Positions 25,227 to 33,931 of a stretch of DNA of 64,000 nt are shown here, piece by piece. Position numbers and translations under genes: made by a program. Origin of the DNA: Geothrix sp. SG200. Its GTDB lineage: Bacteria; Acidobacteriota; Holophagae; Holophagales; Holophagaceae. The notes beneath the pieces are model-generated. The model had not been told where the DNA came from and did not search any database. It saw only the letters and a program-made list of their open reading frames with translations. The stretch is from positions 1 through 64,000 of the forward strand of contig NZ_JAKZFR010000007.1 in the NCBI RefSeq assembly GCF_022808935.1, in the 5' to 3' direction. Within the stretch, counting starts at the first letter, position 1. The number at the start of each line of letters is the position of its first letter.

Positions 25227-26008
25227 TCGCCCCGGTACTGGGGTTTCCGCTTCTCCCGGAAGGCGGCCAGCCCCTCGAGCCGATCCTTGGTGGGGATCAC
25301 CTGGGCGTAGCAGGCCTGCTCGAAAGCGAGGCCCGAGTCCCGGTCCAGCTCGAGACCCCGGTTCACCGCCAGCTTGGCCATGCGCAGCGCCACGGGCCCA
25401 TTGGGGAGGATCTCCCGCGCCAAGGCCAGGGCCGCGTCCAGGGCGCCGCCCGCGGGAACCACCCGGTCCACGATCCCCAGGCGCCCGGCCTCCTCCGCTC
25501 CGATGCGGCGGGCCGTGAAGATCAGCTCCTTGGCGCGGGAGGCGCCGATGAGCCTCGGCAGCCGCTGGGTGCCTCCGGCGCCCGGGATGATCGCCAGGGC
25601 CGTCTCCACCAGGCCCAGTTTCGCCTCGGCACCCGCCACGCGGAGGTCCGCCGCCAGGGCCAGCTCCAGCCCGCCGCCGAAGGCCGCCCCTTCCAGGGCC
25701 GCGATGACGGGCACCGGCAGGTCCTCCAGCTCCGTGAAGGCGCTCCGCAGGCCGTGGACAAAGGCGGCGGTCTCGACTGGGGACATGCCCGCTCGCTCCT
25801 TCAGGTCCGCCCCCGCGCAGAAGACGCCGGGCACCAGGCTGTGCACCACCACCACCCGGACCTCCGGGTCGAAGCACAGGTCCGCGAGGGCCTGGCGGAA
25901 CTCCGCCATGAGCTGCCGGCCCAGCGCGTTCTTGGCGGCAGGCCGATCGAGGCCCAGCAGGACTAGACCCGCATCGGCCCCCCCCAGGCGTTCGACGCGG
26001 ATCTCCAT
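25223..26008 (-). CDS. Enoyl-CoA hydratase/isomerase family protein
   Basis: A 261-residue crotonase-fold enzyme. The oxyanion-hole regions are CAGADLKERAG near 65 and AAFGGGLELALAADLRVA near 105. Glutamates at GGGLE and LVETALAIIPGAGGTQRL near 125-145 fit the catalytic pair of enoyl-CoA hydratases (or methylglutaconyl-CoA hydratase-like members). Its ATG overlaps the biotin-carrier stop by one base, linking it to acyl-CoA carboxylation. Together with a methylcrotonyl-type carboxylase it could belong to leucine or branched-acyl catabolism, an inference from context. Confidence 0.88.
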   Translation of the reverse strand: MEIRVERLGGADAGLVLLGLDRPAAKNALGRQLMAEFRQALADLCFDPEVRVVVVHSLVPGVFCAGADLKERAGMSPVETAAFVHGLRSAFTELEDLPVPVIAALEGAAFGGGLELALAADLRVAGAEAKLGLVETALAIIPGAGGTQRLPRLIGASRAKELIFTARRIGAEEAGRLGIVDRVVPAGGALDAALALAREILPNGPVALRMAKLAVNRGLELDRDSGLAFEQACYAQVIPTKDRLEGLAAFREKRKPQYRGE

Positions 26009-26220
26009 CAGCCCAGCTCGACGATGGAATCCCCCTCGTTCAGGAACTGGTCCGGGGTCACGAAGACCTTCTTGACCGTCCCCTCCTCGGGGCTCCCCAC
26101 GGGAATCTGCATCTTCATCGACTCGATGATCACCAGATCCTGGTCCTCGCCCACGGAATCCCCTTCCGCCACGCAGACTTCCAGGACCTTCCCAGCCATC
26201 TCGGCCCGCACCAGCGCCAT
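26008..26220 (-). CDS. Biotin carboxyl carrier domain protein
   Basis: A 70-residue stand-alone biotinyl domain. The biotin-accepting lysine lies in ESMKM near residues 34-38, with the flanking Gly and Pro turns typical of the hammerhead fold. It would carry CO2 between a biotin carboxylase and a carboxyltransferase, possibly the one at 3466-4989. It sits between the degenerate biotinyl protein upstream and the enoyl-CoA hydratase downstream, all on one strand. Length is close to the minimum for a functional domain. Confidence 0.88.
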   Translation of the reverse strand: MALVRAEMAGKVLEVCVAEGDSVGEDQDLVIIESMKMQIPVGSPEEGTVKKVFVTPDQFLNEGDSIVELG

Positions 26221-26269
26221 CCAACACCTCTCGAAAAGGACGATGGCCCCAGTGTAGCGGTCTGCCGCG

Positions 26270-26506
26270 TCATTCGTCCTTGTCGGAGTCGCCGATCACC
26301 ACCAGGTCGTCGTCCTCGTAGGCGAAATCGCCTTCCTCCATGAGGACCTCGCGGACCTTCCCGCACTCCGGGGCGTTGATGTAGAAGGCGGTGCGGGAGG
26401 CGTCCGTGCCCTCGAGGATCATCAGGGGCTCGTCCTCCTCCACCTCCTGGCCGGGGCGGACAAGGACGTCCACCACATAGCCCGGCCATTCCGCCCGCAC
26501 GATCAT
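26270..26506 (-). CDS. Biotinyl/lipoyl-type domain lacking the acceptor lysine
   Basis: A 78-residue protein whose fold-defining residues parallel the neighbour: AEWPGYVVDVLVRPGQEVEE, then LMILEG, then GKVREVLMEEGDFAYEDDDLVVIG. At the hairpin where the neighbour has ESMKM it has EGTDASRTAF, two residues longer and without lysine, so it should not be biotinylated or lipoylated. GGGAGG lies four bases before the ATG. The acidic tail DSDKDE is unusual. It may be a structural or regulatory partner of the carboxylase, or be decaying. Confidence 0.75.
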   Translation of the reverse strand: MIVRAEWPGYVVDVLVRPGQEVEEDEPLMILEGTDASRTAFYINAPECGKVREVLMEEGDFAYEDDDLVVIGDSDKDE

Positions 26507-26636
26507 GCTGCCTCCCTTTCGCCCATCCGCGACCTTGGCGGGGAGGTTATGGCGGACGGGCTTCCCGCGCAAGGGCCAGAAGCCGTTCTTTTCGTCACAT
26601 CTCCGGTAGGCGATACTGGAGGGCTTGGAGGATGGA

Positions 26637-27737
26637 ATGGCTGTCGCCTGTGGCATCGTGGGTCTCCCCAATGTGGGAAAGTCCACCCTTTTCAACGCCC
26701 TCACCCGTGCGGGCGCGGCTTCGGCCAACTACCCCTTCTGCACCATCGAGCCCAACACGGGCGTGGTGGATGTGCCGGACCCGCGGCTGGCGGCCCTGGC
26801 GGAGATCGTGAAGCCCCAGCGCATCCTCCCCGCGGCCCAGGAGTTCGTGGACATCGCGGGCTTGGTGCGCGGCGCCAGCAAGGGCGAGGGCCTGGGCAAC
26901 GCCTTCCTGGGCCACATCCGGGAGACGGACGCCATCGTGCAGGTGGTCCGCTGCTTCGAGGACGGCAACGTCACCCACGTGGAGGGCGGCGTGAACCCCG
27001 AGCGGGACCTGGGCATCATCGAGACCGAGCTGGTCATCAAGGACCTGGACGCGGTGGAGAAAGGCCTGGAGCGCCACCGGAAGATCGCCAAGACCGGCAA
27101 CAAGGAATCCCAGGCCCTGGTCGCCGTGCTGGAGCGGGTCTTCGCCGCCCTGGACGGGGGCAAGTGGGCCCGGACGGCCGGCCTGTCCCCGGAGGACAAG
27201 GCCCTGATCAAGTCCTACGGCCTGCTCACCCTCAAGCCCACGCTCTTCGTGGGCAACATCGGGGAGGAGGACATCCGGAACCCCGAGGGCAACGCCCACT
27301 ACCGGAAGCTGCAGGAGCTGGCCGCCGAGCGCCAGGCTCCCTGCATCCCCATCTGCTCCAAGCTCGAGGCCGAGATCCAGGACCTGCCGGAGGAGGACCG
27401 CCCCCTCTTCCTGGAAGAGGCCGGCCTCTCCGAGCCCGGCCTGAACGTGCTCATCCACGCCAGCTATGACCTGCTGGGCCTCCAGACCTACTTCACCGCC
27501 GGGGTGAAGGAGGTGCGGGCCTGGACCATCCACAAGGGCGACACGGCCCCCCAGGCCGCCGGCGTCATCCACACGGACTTCGAGAAGGGCTTCATCCGCG
27601 CCCAGGTCATCGCCTACGAGGACTTCATCCAGTACAAGGGCGAGCAGGGCGCCAAGGACGCCGGCAAGATGCGCACGGAGGGCAAGGACTACATCGTCAA
27701 GGATGGCGACCTGATGAACTTCCTGTTCAACGTCTAG
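26637..27737 (+). CDS. ychF: Redox-regulated ATPase YchF (Obg-like)
   Basis: A 366-residue P-loop protein. The Walker [10 protein letters not shown] lies near residues 9-17, [17 protein letters not shown] is the switch II region, and the final 85 residues are the TGS-like domain ([19 protein letters not shown]). Length is that of YchF/OLA1, which bind the ribosome and hydrolyse ATP. GGAGG lies five bases before the ATG at 26637, which rules out a TTG four codons upstream. It is convergent with htpX, with only three bases between stop codons. Confidence 0.95.
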   Translation: MAVACGIVGLPNVGKSTLFNALTRAGAASANYPFCTIEPNTGVVDVPDPRLAALAEIVKPQRILPAAQEFVDIAGLVRGASKGEGLGNAFLGHIRETDAIVQVVRCFEDGNVTHVEGGVNPERDLGIIETELVIKDLDAVEKGLERHRKIAKTGNKESQALVAVLERVFAALDGGKWARTAGLSPEDKALIKSYGLLTLKPTLFVGNIGEEDIRNPEGNAHYRKLQELAAERQAPCIPICSKLEAEIQDLPEEDRPLFLEEAGLSEPGLNVLIHASYDLLGLQTYFTAGVKEVRAWTIHKGDTAPQAAGVIHTDFEKGFIRAQVIAYEDFIQYKGEQGAKDAGKMRTEGKDYIVKDGDLMNFLFNV

Positions 27738-27740
27738 GGC

Positions 27741-28580
27741 CTACCGGGCCTCGATCGGCATGCGCCGCAGCCGCTCCACCCGCACCTCCATGGGGGGATG
27801 GGTGGAGAAGAGGCTCATGAGGCCGCCCCCGCTCAGGGGGTTCACGATCATCATGTGGGCCGTGGCGGGCTCGGCGGACGCCATGGGCAGCTGCTGGTTG
27901 TAGGCCTGCAGGCGCTCCAGGGCCGAGGCCAGCATGTCCGGCCGGCCCGTGAGGTGGGCGCTGTAGTCGTCCGCCAGGTACTCCCGCGACCGGCTCACCG
28001 CCATCTGGAGCAGGATGGCCGCCAGGGGGCCCAGGATCATGATGGCGATGCCCGCCAGGGGGTTGGAGCGGCCCTCTTCGTCGCGGGGCGAGATCCAGAA
28101 GGCCATGCGGGAGAGGAACATGATGGCCTGGGCCAGCACGGCCGCCAGGCTGCCGATGAGGATGTCCCGGTGCTTCACGTGGCCCAGCTCGTGGCCGAGG
28201 ACGGCCTCCAGCTCGGGTCGGCTGAGGATGCGCATGATGCCCTCGGTCACGGCCACCACGGCATGCTCGGGGTTCCGGCCCGTGGCGAAGGCGTTGGGGG
28301 TGTCCTCGGGGATGATGGCGATGCGGGGCGTGGGCAGGCCGGCACGCTGGGCCAGGTTGGCCACGATGGCGTAGAGCTCGGGAGCGTCGGTCTGGTCCAC
28401 CACCTTGGCGCCGTAGCTGGCCAGCACGATCTTGTCGGAGAAGAAATAGCTGATCCCGTTCATCACGAGACCGATGGCCAGCGCCAGCACCATGCCGGAC
28501 TGCCCGCCGAAGTAGCCGCCGATCCACACCAGCAGGCCGGTCATGGCCACGATGATGAGAAGGGTTTTCGCCTGGTTCAT
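27741..28580 (-). CDS. htpX: Membrane zinc metalloprotease HtpX
   Basis: A 279-residue M48 peptidase. The metal motif HELGH lies near residue 131 in AVLGHELGHVKHRD, with the third ligand Glu in REYLADDYSA near 205. Hydrophobic helices lie at about 7-50 and 145-200. It would degrade misfolded membrane proteins in the inner membrane. GGAGG lies seven bases before the ATG. Length is normal. It is convergent with ychF and upstream of nothing obvious, so it is probably a single-gene unit. Confidence 0.94.
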   Translation of the reverse strand: MNQAKTLLIIVAMTGLLVWIGGYFGGQSGMVLALAIGLVMNGISYFFSDKIVLASYGAKVVDQTDAPELYAIVANLAQRAGLPTPRIAIIPEDTPNAFATGRNPEHAVVAVTEGIMRILSRPELEAVLGHELGHVKHRDILIGSLAAVLAQAIMFLSRMAFWISPRDEEGRSNPLAGIAIMILGPLAAILLQMAVSRSREYLADDYSAHLTGRPDMLASALERLQAYNQQLPMASAEPATAHMMIVNPLSGGGLMSLFSTHPPMEVRVERLRRMPIEAR

Positions 28581-28631
28581 GAAGTTGCCTCCAGGTACCA
28601 GGATACGAAAGGAATCAAGCGCCCCAGTCCT

Positions 28632-30212
28632 TTAGGCGCCAGGTAGGCCCATGCGCTTGACGACCACCAGGGTCACGTCGTCCCGGAAACGGCCGTCCTC
28701 CAGGTGCTGGAAGGCCTCCACCAGCAGGGCCTCGAACAGCTCCTCCGCCCCCGCCTGCGGACGCCGCAGGACGACGTCGGCCAGGCGCCCGTCGCCCAGC
28801 TCCTCGCCGGCGGCGTTTTCTGCCTCCACCAGGCCGTCCGTGAAGATCACCAGCGCGTCGCCCGGCCCCATGGAGGCCCGGCCCTCGGCGAAGGCGGCCC
28901 CGGGGAGCAGGCCCACCATGGGGCCGGTGGGCGCCAGCCGGACGACTTCGCCGCTGGCCCGCACCACCAGGGGCGGGTTGTGTCCCCCATTCACGAACCG
29001 GAGGTCACCGGTCAGGGGATTGAGGCTCGCGGCGAACAGGGTGGTGTAGCGATTGCCGTCCCGCACGTCGTTCATGCGCCGGTTCAGGCGCTCCGCCAGC
29101 TTGCCCCAGTCCTGCACGCGCCGGCCGCCGAGGGCCCGGAGGAAGGCGGAGAGCTGGGTCATCATCAGGGAGGCGGGGAGGCCCTTGCCGGAGATGTCGC
29201 CCACGGCGATGTGGAGCCGCTCGCCCAGCTCCTCGTCGCGGGCCATCCACAGGTCGTAGAGGTCGCCGCCCACGGCCTGGTAGGGCAGGTTCGCGGCGGC
29301 GCACTGCCAACCGCTGGGCTCGGGAAGCGCCTTGGGGAGGAGGCGGCGCTGGATGTCCCGGGCCAGGTCCAGGTCCTTCTCCAGGCGCTCGGCCTGGCGG
29401 CGGGCCTCCCGGAACTCCAGGTTCGAGAGCTGGGAGGAGGTGAGGTTCAGCAGGGTGTGCAGGAAGACCTCATCGTCATCCGACAGTTTTCCCACCGCCG
29501 GGTCCGCCGCATAGGCGAAGCCGTGGCTGTGGTCCTGATCCTGCAACTCGACGGCGTGGACCAGCCCCTTCGCCTCCACCATCTCATGGAGGGAATCGCC
29601 TTCCAGCACCCCCGGAACCGTGCCGAGCCCCTTCGCGTGCAGCACGGTGCCCTGGGCATCCACCACCAGGAGGCGCATGATCCTGAATTCGCCCATGAGC
29701 GTATTGGCCATGAGCCGGACCAGGTCCTGCCGGGTCTCCACCTGGCCCAGGTTGCGGGTGAGTTCGAACACTGTGTTCAGGCGGGAAAGCTGCAGGGCCA
29801 GGGCCTGGTTCTGGGAGCTGCGCACAGCCTCGGCCCGGCGCCAGGCCAGCAGGGGGGCGCTGATGGACAGCAGCAGCGGCACGGCCCCTGGCGGCTCCTC
29901 GGCGCGCAGAACCAGGTGGCCGTAGATCTCCTCGCCGTAGGCCCAGGGCAGGACCTGCCAGCCCTCGCCCGGGTGGGTGGGGAAGGCTGGCGCACCCCCC
30001 CGCAGGAACAGCCACTTGCCGCCGTCCCACAGGCCACCCTGACCCGTCTTGGCGATGCCCATGGCGGTGATGCCCACCAGGTGGACGAGGTCCTCCTCTG
30101 TGCCCTGGTCCGGAAAGGTCTCCAGGAAGTCGATGAGCGGGAGCAGCTCCTGGGCCCCCTCCGGGATCTTCAACGCCAGCTGGCGGAGACGGTCGAAGGG
30201 GTTGGTCGGCAT
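28632..30212 (-). CDS. SpoIIE/RsbU-type PP2C serine phosphatase with sensor region
   Basis: A 526-residue protein. The N-terminal 270 residues contain a GAF-like sensory region (TRNLGQVETRQDLVRLMANTLMG), then a coiled-coil-like linker (REARRQAERLEKDLDLARDI), then a PP2C domain with the aspartates of GGDLYDLW, GDISGKGLPASL and IFTDGLVEA. It would dephosphorylate the STAS protein encoded two genes upstream, releasing it in a partner-switching circuit. Its start codon follows the anti-sigma ATPase stop by 17 bases. The ribosome binding site is weak. Confidence 0.87.
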   Translation of the reverse strand: MPTNPFDRLRQLALKIPEGAQELLPLIDFLETFPDQGTEEDLVHLVGITAMGIAKTGQGGLWDGGKWLFLRGGAPAFPTHPGEGWQVLPWAYGEEIYGHLVLRAEEPPGAVPLLLSISAPLLAWRRAEAVRSSQNQALALQLSRLNTVFELTRNLGQVETRQDLVRLMANTLMGEFRIMRLLVVDAQGTVLHAKGLGTVPGVLEGDSLHEMVEAKGLVHAVELQDQDHSHGFAYAADPAVGKLSDDDEVFLHTLLNLTSSQLSNLEFREARRQAERLEKDLDLARDIQRRLLPKALPEPSGWQCAAANLPYQAVGGDLYDLWMARDEELGERLHIAVGDISGKGLPASLMMTQLSAFLRALGGRRVQDWGKLAERLNRRMNDVRDGNRYTTLFAASLNPLTGDLRFVNGGHNPPLVVRASGEVVRLAPTGPMVGLLPGAAFAEGRASMGPGDALVIFTDGLVEAENAAGEELGDGRLADVVLRRPQAGAEELFEALLVEAFQHLEDGRFRDDVTLVVVKRMGLPGA

Positions 30213-30229
30213 GGGGGGCGGACCTGGCG

Positions 30230-30673
30230 TCAGTCCAGCTTCTTGATCAGACAGCACTCGTTCCGACCGGAGGCCTCATCCGCCTTGAACCGCACCTCGT
30301 CCATGAACCGGCTCATGAGCAGCAGGCCGAGGCCGCCCTTCCGGGGATGCTTGATGTATTCCTTGGGATCCGGCAGCACCACCTGGTCGCCGCGAAGGCC
30401 CTGGCCGGAGTGGAGGATGTGGATCTCGAGCGCCTCCTCCGTGAACCGCAGCTCCAGCTCGACGCTGTGCTCCCCCTCCCCGTGGTAGGCATGGAGGATC
30501 ACGTTGGTCACGGCCTCGTCCACGGCGATGCTCACCTTGGCGGAGGTGGCGTCGTCGAGGCCGGCCACCAGCGACGCCCGCTTGGCCAGACCCGTCACCA
30601 GGTTCAGGTAGCGGGTCTGACTCGGGATCACGAGTCGGAACTCGGCTGGCTCCATGCTGACCGCCACGCTCAC
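30230..30673 (-). CDS. RsbW-type anti-sigma factor / serine kinase (GHKL ATPase)
   Basis: A 147-residue GHKL ATPase. The N box is DEAVTNVILHAY near 56-67, and the later box is KGGLGLLLMSRF near 115-126. In the middle box, where the family has an aspartate (DxGxG), this protein reads HSGQG near 90. The start GTG overlaps the STAS stop codon in GTGA. It would phosphorylate the STAS protein and sequester a sigma factor or another partner; no sigma-factor gene lies next to it. Confidence 0.83.
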   Translation of the reverse strand: MSVAVSMEPAEFRLVIPSQTRYLNLVTGLAKRASLVAGLDDATSAKVSIAVDEAVTNVILHAYHGEGEHSVELELRFTEEALEIHILHSGQGLRGDQVVLPDPKEYIKHPRKGGLGLLLMSRFMDEVRFKADEASGRNECCLIKKLD

Positions 30674-31029
30674 CCCTTCCGCTCGGGCGCGACCGCGGCG
30701 AGCGCCTGGTCCTCATCGCCGAACACGCGGTAGAGCTGGGTGAAGCCGAGGGTGTCGAAGATGGTGAAGACGTTCGGCTGGAGATCGGACAGGAGGATGT
30801 CCCCCTTGTGGTCCCTGACCGTCTCGATGAGGCCCATGATGGCCCCGAGGCCGGCCGAGCTGATGTAATGGAGATCCCTGCAGTTGAGAAGGATGGTGTA
30901 CCGTCCGTCGCGGACCAGCCCCTCCAGGGCCTCCTCGAACTCGCGGACCGTGTGGGCGTTGATGAAGCCGGCCGGAAGCAGGATCGCCACATCACCGGCC
31001 TGTCTCATCGCAATGGAAAGATCCGCCAT
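30670..31029 (-). CDS. STAS-domain anti-anti-sigma factor
   Basis: A 119-residue single-domain STAS protein. The acceptor serine is in YISSAGLGAIMG near residues 57-68, the motif phosphorylated by RsbW-like kinases and dephosphorylated by RsbU-like phosphatases. It is first in a three-gene operon with both enzymes, in the order substrate, kinase, phosphatase. GGAG lies eight bases before the ATG. The target may be a sigma factor, a second-messenger enzyme or a motility component. Confidence 0.9.
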   Translation of the reverse strand: MADLSIAMRQAGDVAILLPAGFINAHTVREFEEALEGLVRDGRYTILLNCRDLHYISSAGLGAIMGLIETVRDHKGDILLSDLQPNVFTIFDTLGFTQLYRVFGDEDQALAAVAPERKG

Positions 31030-31146
31030 CCGCCATCTCCAAGGAACCTGGGCCATCCTATCGGTTCCCCAGGGCAAATACCAGCAAACGGGGTTCCCAC
31101 CCGAACTTGGGATACCCTGGATCCGAACCTTTCACCCGAGCCCCCC

Positions 31147-32289
31147 ATGAGCGCCGCCCGTCCTGAGGACCAGCCCATCCACGCCGCCCTCCGTGGCCTG
31201 GTGGAAAACTGGGTGAACCAGAAGAACCAGAGCCTGCTCGAGGAGGTCATCGCCACCTGGCAGCTGGCCATGGACCGGTTCCATCCCGACGACGCGCTGA
31301 TCGAGAAGCTCCGCCAGGCCATCCCGGCCCAGGCTTCGGCTGAAACAGATGGGGGCGGAACCATGGGATCCATGGCCGCCTTCTCCTCCGCCCTCGACCT
31401 GGTCGAAGGCGCTCCCTCCCAGAGCGACCTTCTGAAGCGCCTTCTGGACGGCCTGGACCCCCTCGTGGAGCGCAGCGCCCTCTTCATCGTCAAGCAGGGG
31501 CTGGCCTCCCTGTACGCCCACCGGGGCTTCGAGGCGGGCGCCCCCCTGAAGCCGGGAGCCGTGGTGCCCCCCCCGGACCTGGAGTCCGTCATCCAGGGCC
31601 TGGGGCGATCCCTGAGGAAGAAGGGCGCCGGCTATTCGGCCCTCGTCTCGGTGCTCAGTTCCTTCGAGGCCGCGGACCTGGTCGTCCTGCCCCTGCGCCA
31701 CAAGCGGAAGACCGTGGCCCTGCTGCTCGTGGACAGCGGCCTGCGCCAGAAGATCGACCACCCCGAGCTGGTCCGGGCCCTCGTGCTGGCGGCCTCGGCC
31801 GCCCTGGGAGGTCTGGCGGCAGGGAAGGATGAGGCCGCCCATGCCCTGCCTCCGCCCCCGCCAGCAGGCTTGCCGCCTTCAGCCCCGCCTCCCTCGGCTC
31901 CGCCGTCATCGGAGCTGCCGCCCGCCTCGCCCCAGCCGCTGCCACCCCTTCCCAGCAGCCACTCGAGCGCCCCCACGCAGATGGTGCCCGAGCCCATCGA
32001 AGCCCCCGCGGCCTTGGACCTGGACCCCAAGACCCGGGCCGCCGCCGAGCGGCTGGCGCGGGTCCTGGTGGGGGACGTGGAGCTCTATTTCCCGACCAAG
32101 GTCGCCCAGGCCCAGACCCACGGCAACCTGTATGGGCTGCTCCGGGAGGAACTCGAGCGGAGCCGTGCCACCTTCGTGGAGCGCTTCGGAGAAGACGTCG
32201 AGGCCCATCACCGGATTTTCACCAGCACAGTCGTGAACCAGTTGTGCGAAGGCGATGCCTCCAAGCTGGGACCGGCCCCCTGGGCCTGA
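31147..32289 (+). CDS. GAF-like protein with proline-rich linker (unknown function)
   Basis: A 380-residue protein. Residues 1-60 are helical and predicted soluble. A GAF-like domain fits about 80-225 (DLLKRLLDGLDPLVERSALFIV, ending in DLVVLPLRHKRKTVALLLVD). A Pro/Ser-rich linker covers about 238-285, and the C-terminal 90 residues are helical (AERLARVLVGDVELYFPTKV). It is divergent from the partner-switching operon, so it may feed it a signal. I do not recognise the C-terminal domain, and no ribosome binding site is strong. Confidence 0.6.
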   Translation: MSAARPEDQPIHAALRGLVENWVNQKNQSLLEEVIATWQLAMDRFHPDDALIEKLRQAIPAQASAETDGGGTMGSMAAFSSALDLVEGAPSQSDLLKRLLDGLDPLVERSALFIVKQGLASLYAHRGFEAGAPLKPGAVVPPPDLESVIQGLGRSLRKKGAGYSALVSVLSSFEAADLVVLPLRHKRKTVALLLVDSGLRQKIDHPELVRALVLAASAALGGLAAGKDEAAHALPPPPPAGLPPSAPPPSAPPSSELPPASPQPLPPLPSSHSSAPTQMVPEPIEAPAALDLDPKTRAAAERLARVLVGDVELYFPTKVAQAQTHGNLYGLLREELERSRATFVERFGEDVEAHHRIFTSTVVNQLCEGDASKLGPAPWA

Positions 32290-32307
32290 GATCTCCCACC
32301 ATAAGAA

Positions 32308-32336
32308 GTGACAACCGGATCAGAGTCTGGTAGAAC
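32308..32336 (+). promoter_or_regulatory. Promoter of the FYDLN-domain gene
   Basis: GTGACA (32308-32313) and TAGAAC (32331-32336) are separated by 17 bases. Transcription would begin near 32343, about 28 bases before the start codon. Confidence 0.55.
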
Positions 32337-32370
32337 CTTGTTCCTTTGGGCATGGGCGAGGAACAAGTCA

Positions 32371-32664
32371 ATGGCGGATCTCGGCAAGAAGTACACGTGT
32401 TTCCAGTGCGCGACGAAGTTCTACGACTTCGGCAAGCCGGAGGCGGTCTGTCCCAAGTGCGGCGCGAACCAGAAGGCCGCTCCGGCCAAGCCGCGTGCCG
32501 TGAAGAAGGAGAAGAGCGTCCACGTCATCGAGGACGACTTCGCGGCCGAGCCTGAGGCGGAGAACCTCGAGGAGACCTTCAACGAGAGCGGCGTGCCCCT
32601 CGAGCGGGGCCGCGGCGAGGGCTTCGATCCCGGCGACCTGCGCATGGACGACTACGACGAATAG
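32371..32664 (+). CDS. FYDLN acid domain protein (zinc-ribbon, acidic tail)
   Basis: A 97-residue protein of the FYDLN_acid family. The N-terminus has LGKKYTCFQCATKFYDFGKP and VCPKCG, giving two CxxC pairs that can hold zinc. The C-terminal half is strongly acidic (EDDFAAEPEAENLEE and MDDYDE). The family is found widely in alphaproteobacteria and others but has no assigned role; a nucleic-acid or RNA-polymerase contact is often guessed. It is preceded by its own promoter. The following deaminase gene begins 44 bases later. Confidence 0.85.
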   Translation: MADLGKKYTCFQCATKFYDFGKPEAVCPKCGANQKAAPAKPRAVKKEKSVHVIEDDFAAEPEAENLEETFNESGVPLERGRGEGFDPGDLRMDDYDE

Positions 32665-32708
32665 GCCCCTTCGCTGCGCTCATGGGTAGGGGAAGTGCTG
32701 GAGGGGGC

Positions 32709-33629
32709 GTGATTCACCCGCTCGTGGATCGGCATACGCATCTTGAAGGCGCCCTGGCCCCTGCCTGGGTCCGGAGCGAAGCGGAACGCCGCCGGCTGGC
32801 GCTGCCCGGACCGCTGGAAACCCTTTGGTCCGGTGGCTCCGTGCCGTTCGAAGGGTTCATCGAGGCCTTCCTCTTCGGCGCCGCGCTGCTGGACAGCCGG
32901 GAGGCCGTCCGAGAGGCGGTGCGGGCGGTGGTCCAACGGACGCATGCCTGCGGCGGGTCCGGCTTCGATCTCTGGGCTTCTCCGCATTTCCTCGTGGCGC
33001 ACCGTGGCCAGATCACCCTCGACGCCTTCTGGCGCGGGGTGGAGGAGGGCCTGGCCGAGGCCGCGGTCCAGGGCGTCCGGGGCTGCGTGGTGGTGGATGC
33101 CGTGAACCACTTCGGCCCCAAGCATGGCCACTCTGTCCTCGACCTGGTGCTGCCGGAGCTGCCGCCCTTCGTGAGGGGCTTCTCCACGGGCGGCCTGGAG
33201 GGCAGTCCCTTCCGGGACTGGGCCCCCGTCTTCGACCGAGCCCGGGACGCGGGCCTGCGCGTCGCCGCCCATGCGGGCGAGAACGGGCCGGGTTCGAATG
33301 TGCGCGAGGCCGTGCTGGAGGGGGGCGTGGCCCGCATCGTCCATGGCATCCGGGCCGACGACGCCACCCTGGACCTGCTGGCGGACCGGGGCGTCCCTGT
33401 CGACATCTGCCCCACCTCCAACCGGGCCCTGGCCGCCGACGTGGCGCCCCATCCCCTCCCCCGGATGCTGGCCGCCGGCGTACGCTGCGCCCTGGGCACG
33501 GACGACCCCGGTGTGGCCCCCTGCGACCTCCGCACTGAAGCTGCCGCAGCCCGATCCATGGGCCTGGATGCCACCGCCCTGGAGACCCTCCGCCGGAATG
33601 GCGCGGAGGACGCCTGGTGCCTGGCCTGA
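32709..33629 (+). CDS. Adenosine deaminase family protein
   Basis: A 306-residue TIM-barrel deaminase. The metal ligands are visible: HTH in VDRHTHLEGAL, His of AAHAGENG, and Asp of GTDDPGV. HG in IVHGIRAD and CPTSN are also conserved. It is a little shorter than typical adenosine deaminases and lacks part of the mid-barrel lid, so adenine or another aminopurine is possible. I chose the GTG at 32709 because GGAGG lies five bases before it; an upstream ATG at 32682 has no ribosome binding site. Confidence 0.8.
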   Translation: MIHPLVDRHTHLEGALAPAWVRSEAERRRLALPGPLETLWSGGSVPFEGFIEAFLFGAALLDSREAVREAVRAVVQRTHACGGSGFDLWASPHFLVAHRGQITLDAFWRGVEEGLAEAAVQGVRGCVVVDAVNHFGPKHGHSVLDLVLPELPPFVRGFSTGGLEGSPFRDWAPVFDRARDAGLRVAAHAGENGPGSNVREAVLEGGVARIVHGIRADDATLDLLADRGVPVDICPTSNRALAADVAPHPLPRMLAAGVRCALGTDDPGVAPCDLRTEAAAARSMGLDATALETLRRNGAEDAWCLA

Positions 33630-33719
33630 CACCCCGGCGGGTGGCATGGTTCCCTCGCCGGATCCTCGCTCCATGGCCTGCCCCGCAGGCCATTCTGCGG
33701 TCCGCCGGTCGACCAGGGC

Positions 33720-33768
33720 TCGAAGCGCCCAGAGCTTCCAGGTAGACTAGGAGATTCGGTGCGCGCCC
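33720..33768 (+). repeat. Upstream copy of the tRNA-Arg promoter and first tRNA bases
   Basis: These 49 bases match 33889-33937 at 47 positions. The copy contains TCGAAG and TAGACT 17 bases apart, the proposed -35 and -10, and ends with GCGCGCCC, including the first six bases of the tRNA. No tRNA follows it. Confidence 0.8.
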
Positions 33769-33801
33769 GGCTCCGGCCTCCGCGAGCGAGGCGAGCGGGA
33801 G

Positions 33802-33821
33802 GACGCGCCAGAAGGCGCGTC
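33802..33821 (+). repeat. Perfect hairpin after the upstream promoter copy
   Basis: GACGCGCC and GGCGCGTC pair over eight bases around AGAA, then TAAT follows. It could end a short RNA started at the duplicated promoter, but it has no T-tract. Confidence 0.45.
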
Positions 33822-33840
33822 TAATAGGCCACGGGCGAAG

Positions 33841-33876
33841 CTGGATAGAGCCTTCAGCATCCGGCGCTCTATCCAG
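33841..33876 (+). repeat. Inverted repeat resembling the tRNA D-arm
   Basis: CTGGATAGAGC and GCTCTATCCAG are exact inverted copies separated by 14 bases. CTGGATAGAGC also occurs in the D-arm of the tRNA-Arg just downstream, so this looks like a rearranged fragment of that gene. Confidence 0.55.
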
Positions 33877-33888
33877 CCAACCCGGGGG

Positions 33889-33917
33889 TCGAAGCGCCCG
33901 GAGCTTCCAGGTAGACT
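33889..33917 (+). promoter_or_regulatory. Promoter of tRNA-Arg
   Basis: TCGAAG (33889-33894) and TAGACT (33912-33917) are separated by 17 bases. The mature tRNA begins 15 bases after the -10. The spacing and hexamers match the upstream duplicate and resemble the cold-shock promoter. Confidence 0.5.
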
Positions 33918-33931
33918 AGGGGATTCGGTGC

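Noticed and set aside
24285-25877. N-terminal extension of the CDF transporter into the enoyl-CoA hydratase region
   Set aside because: The extension is the off-frame reading of the hydratase gene; the transporter starts at the ATGATG of 25226.
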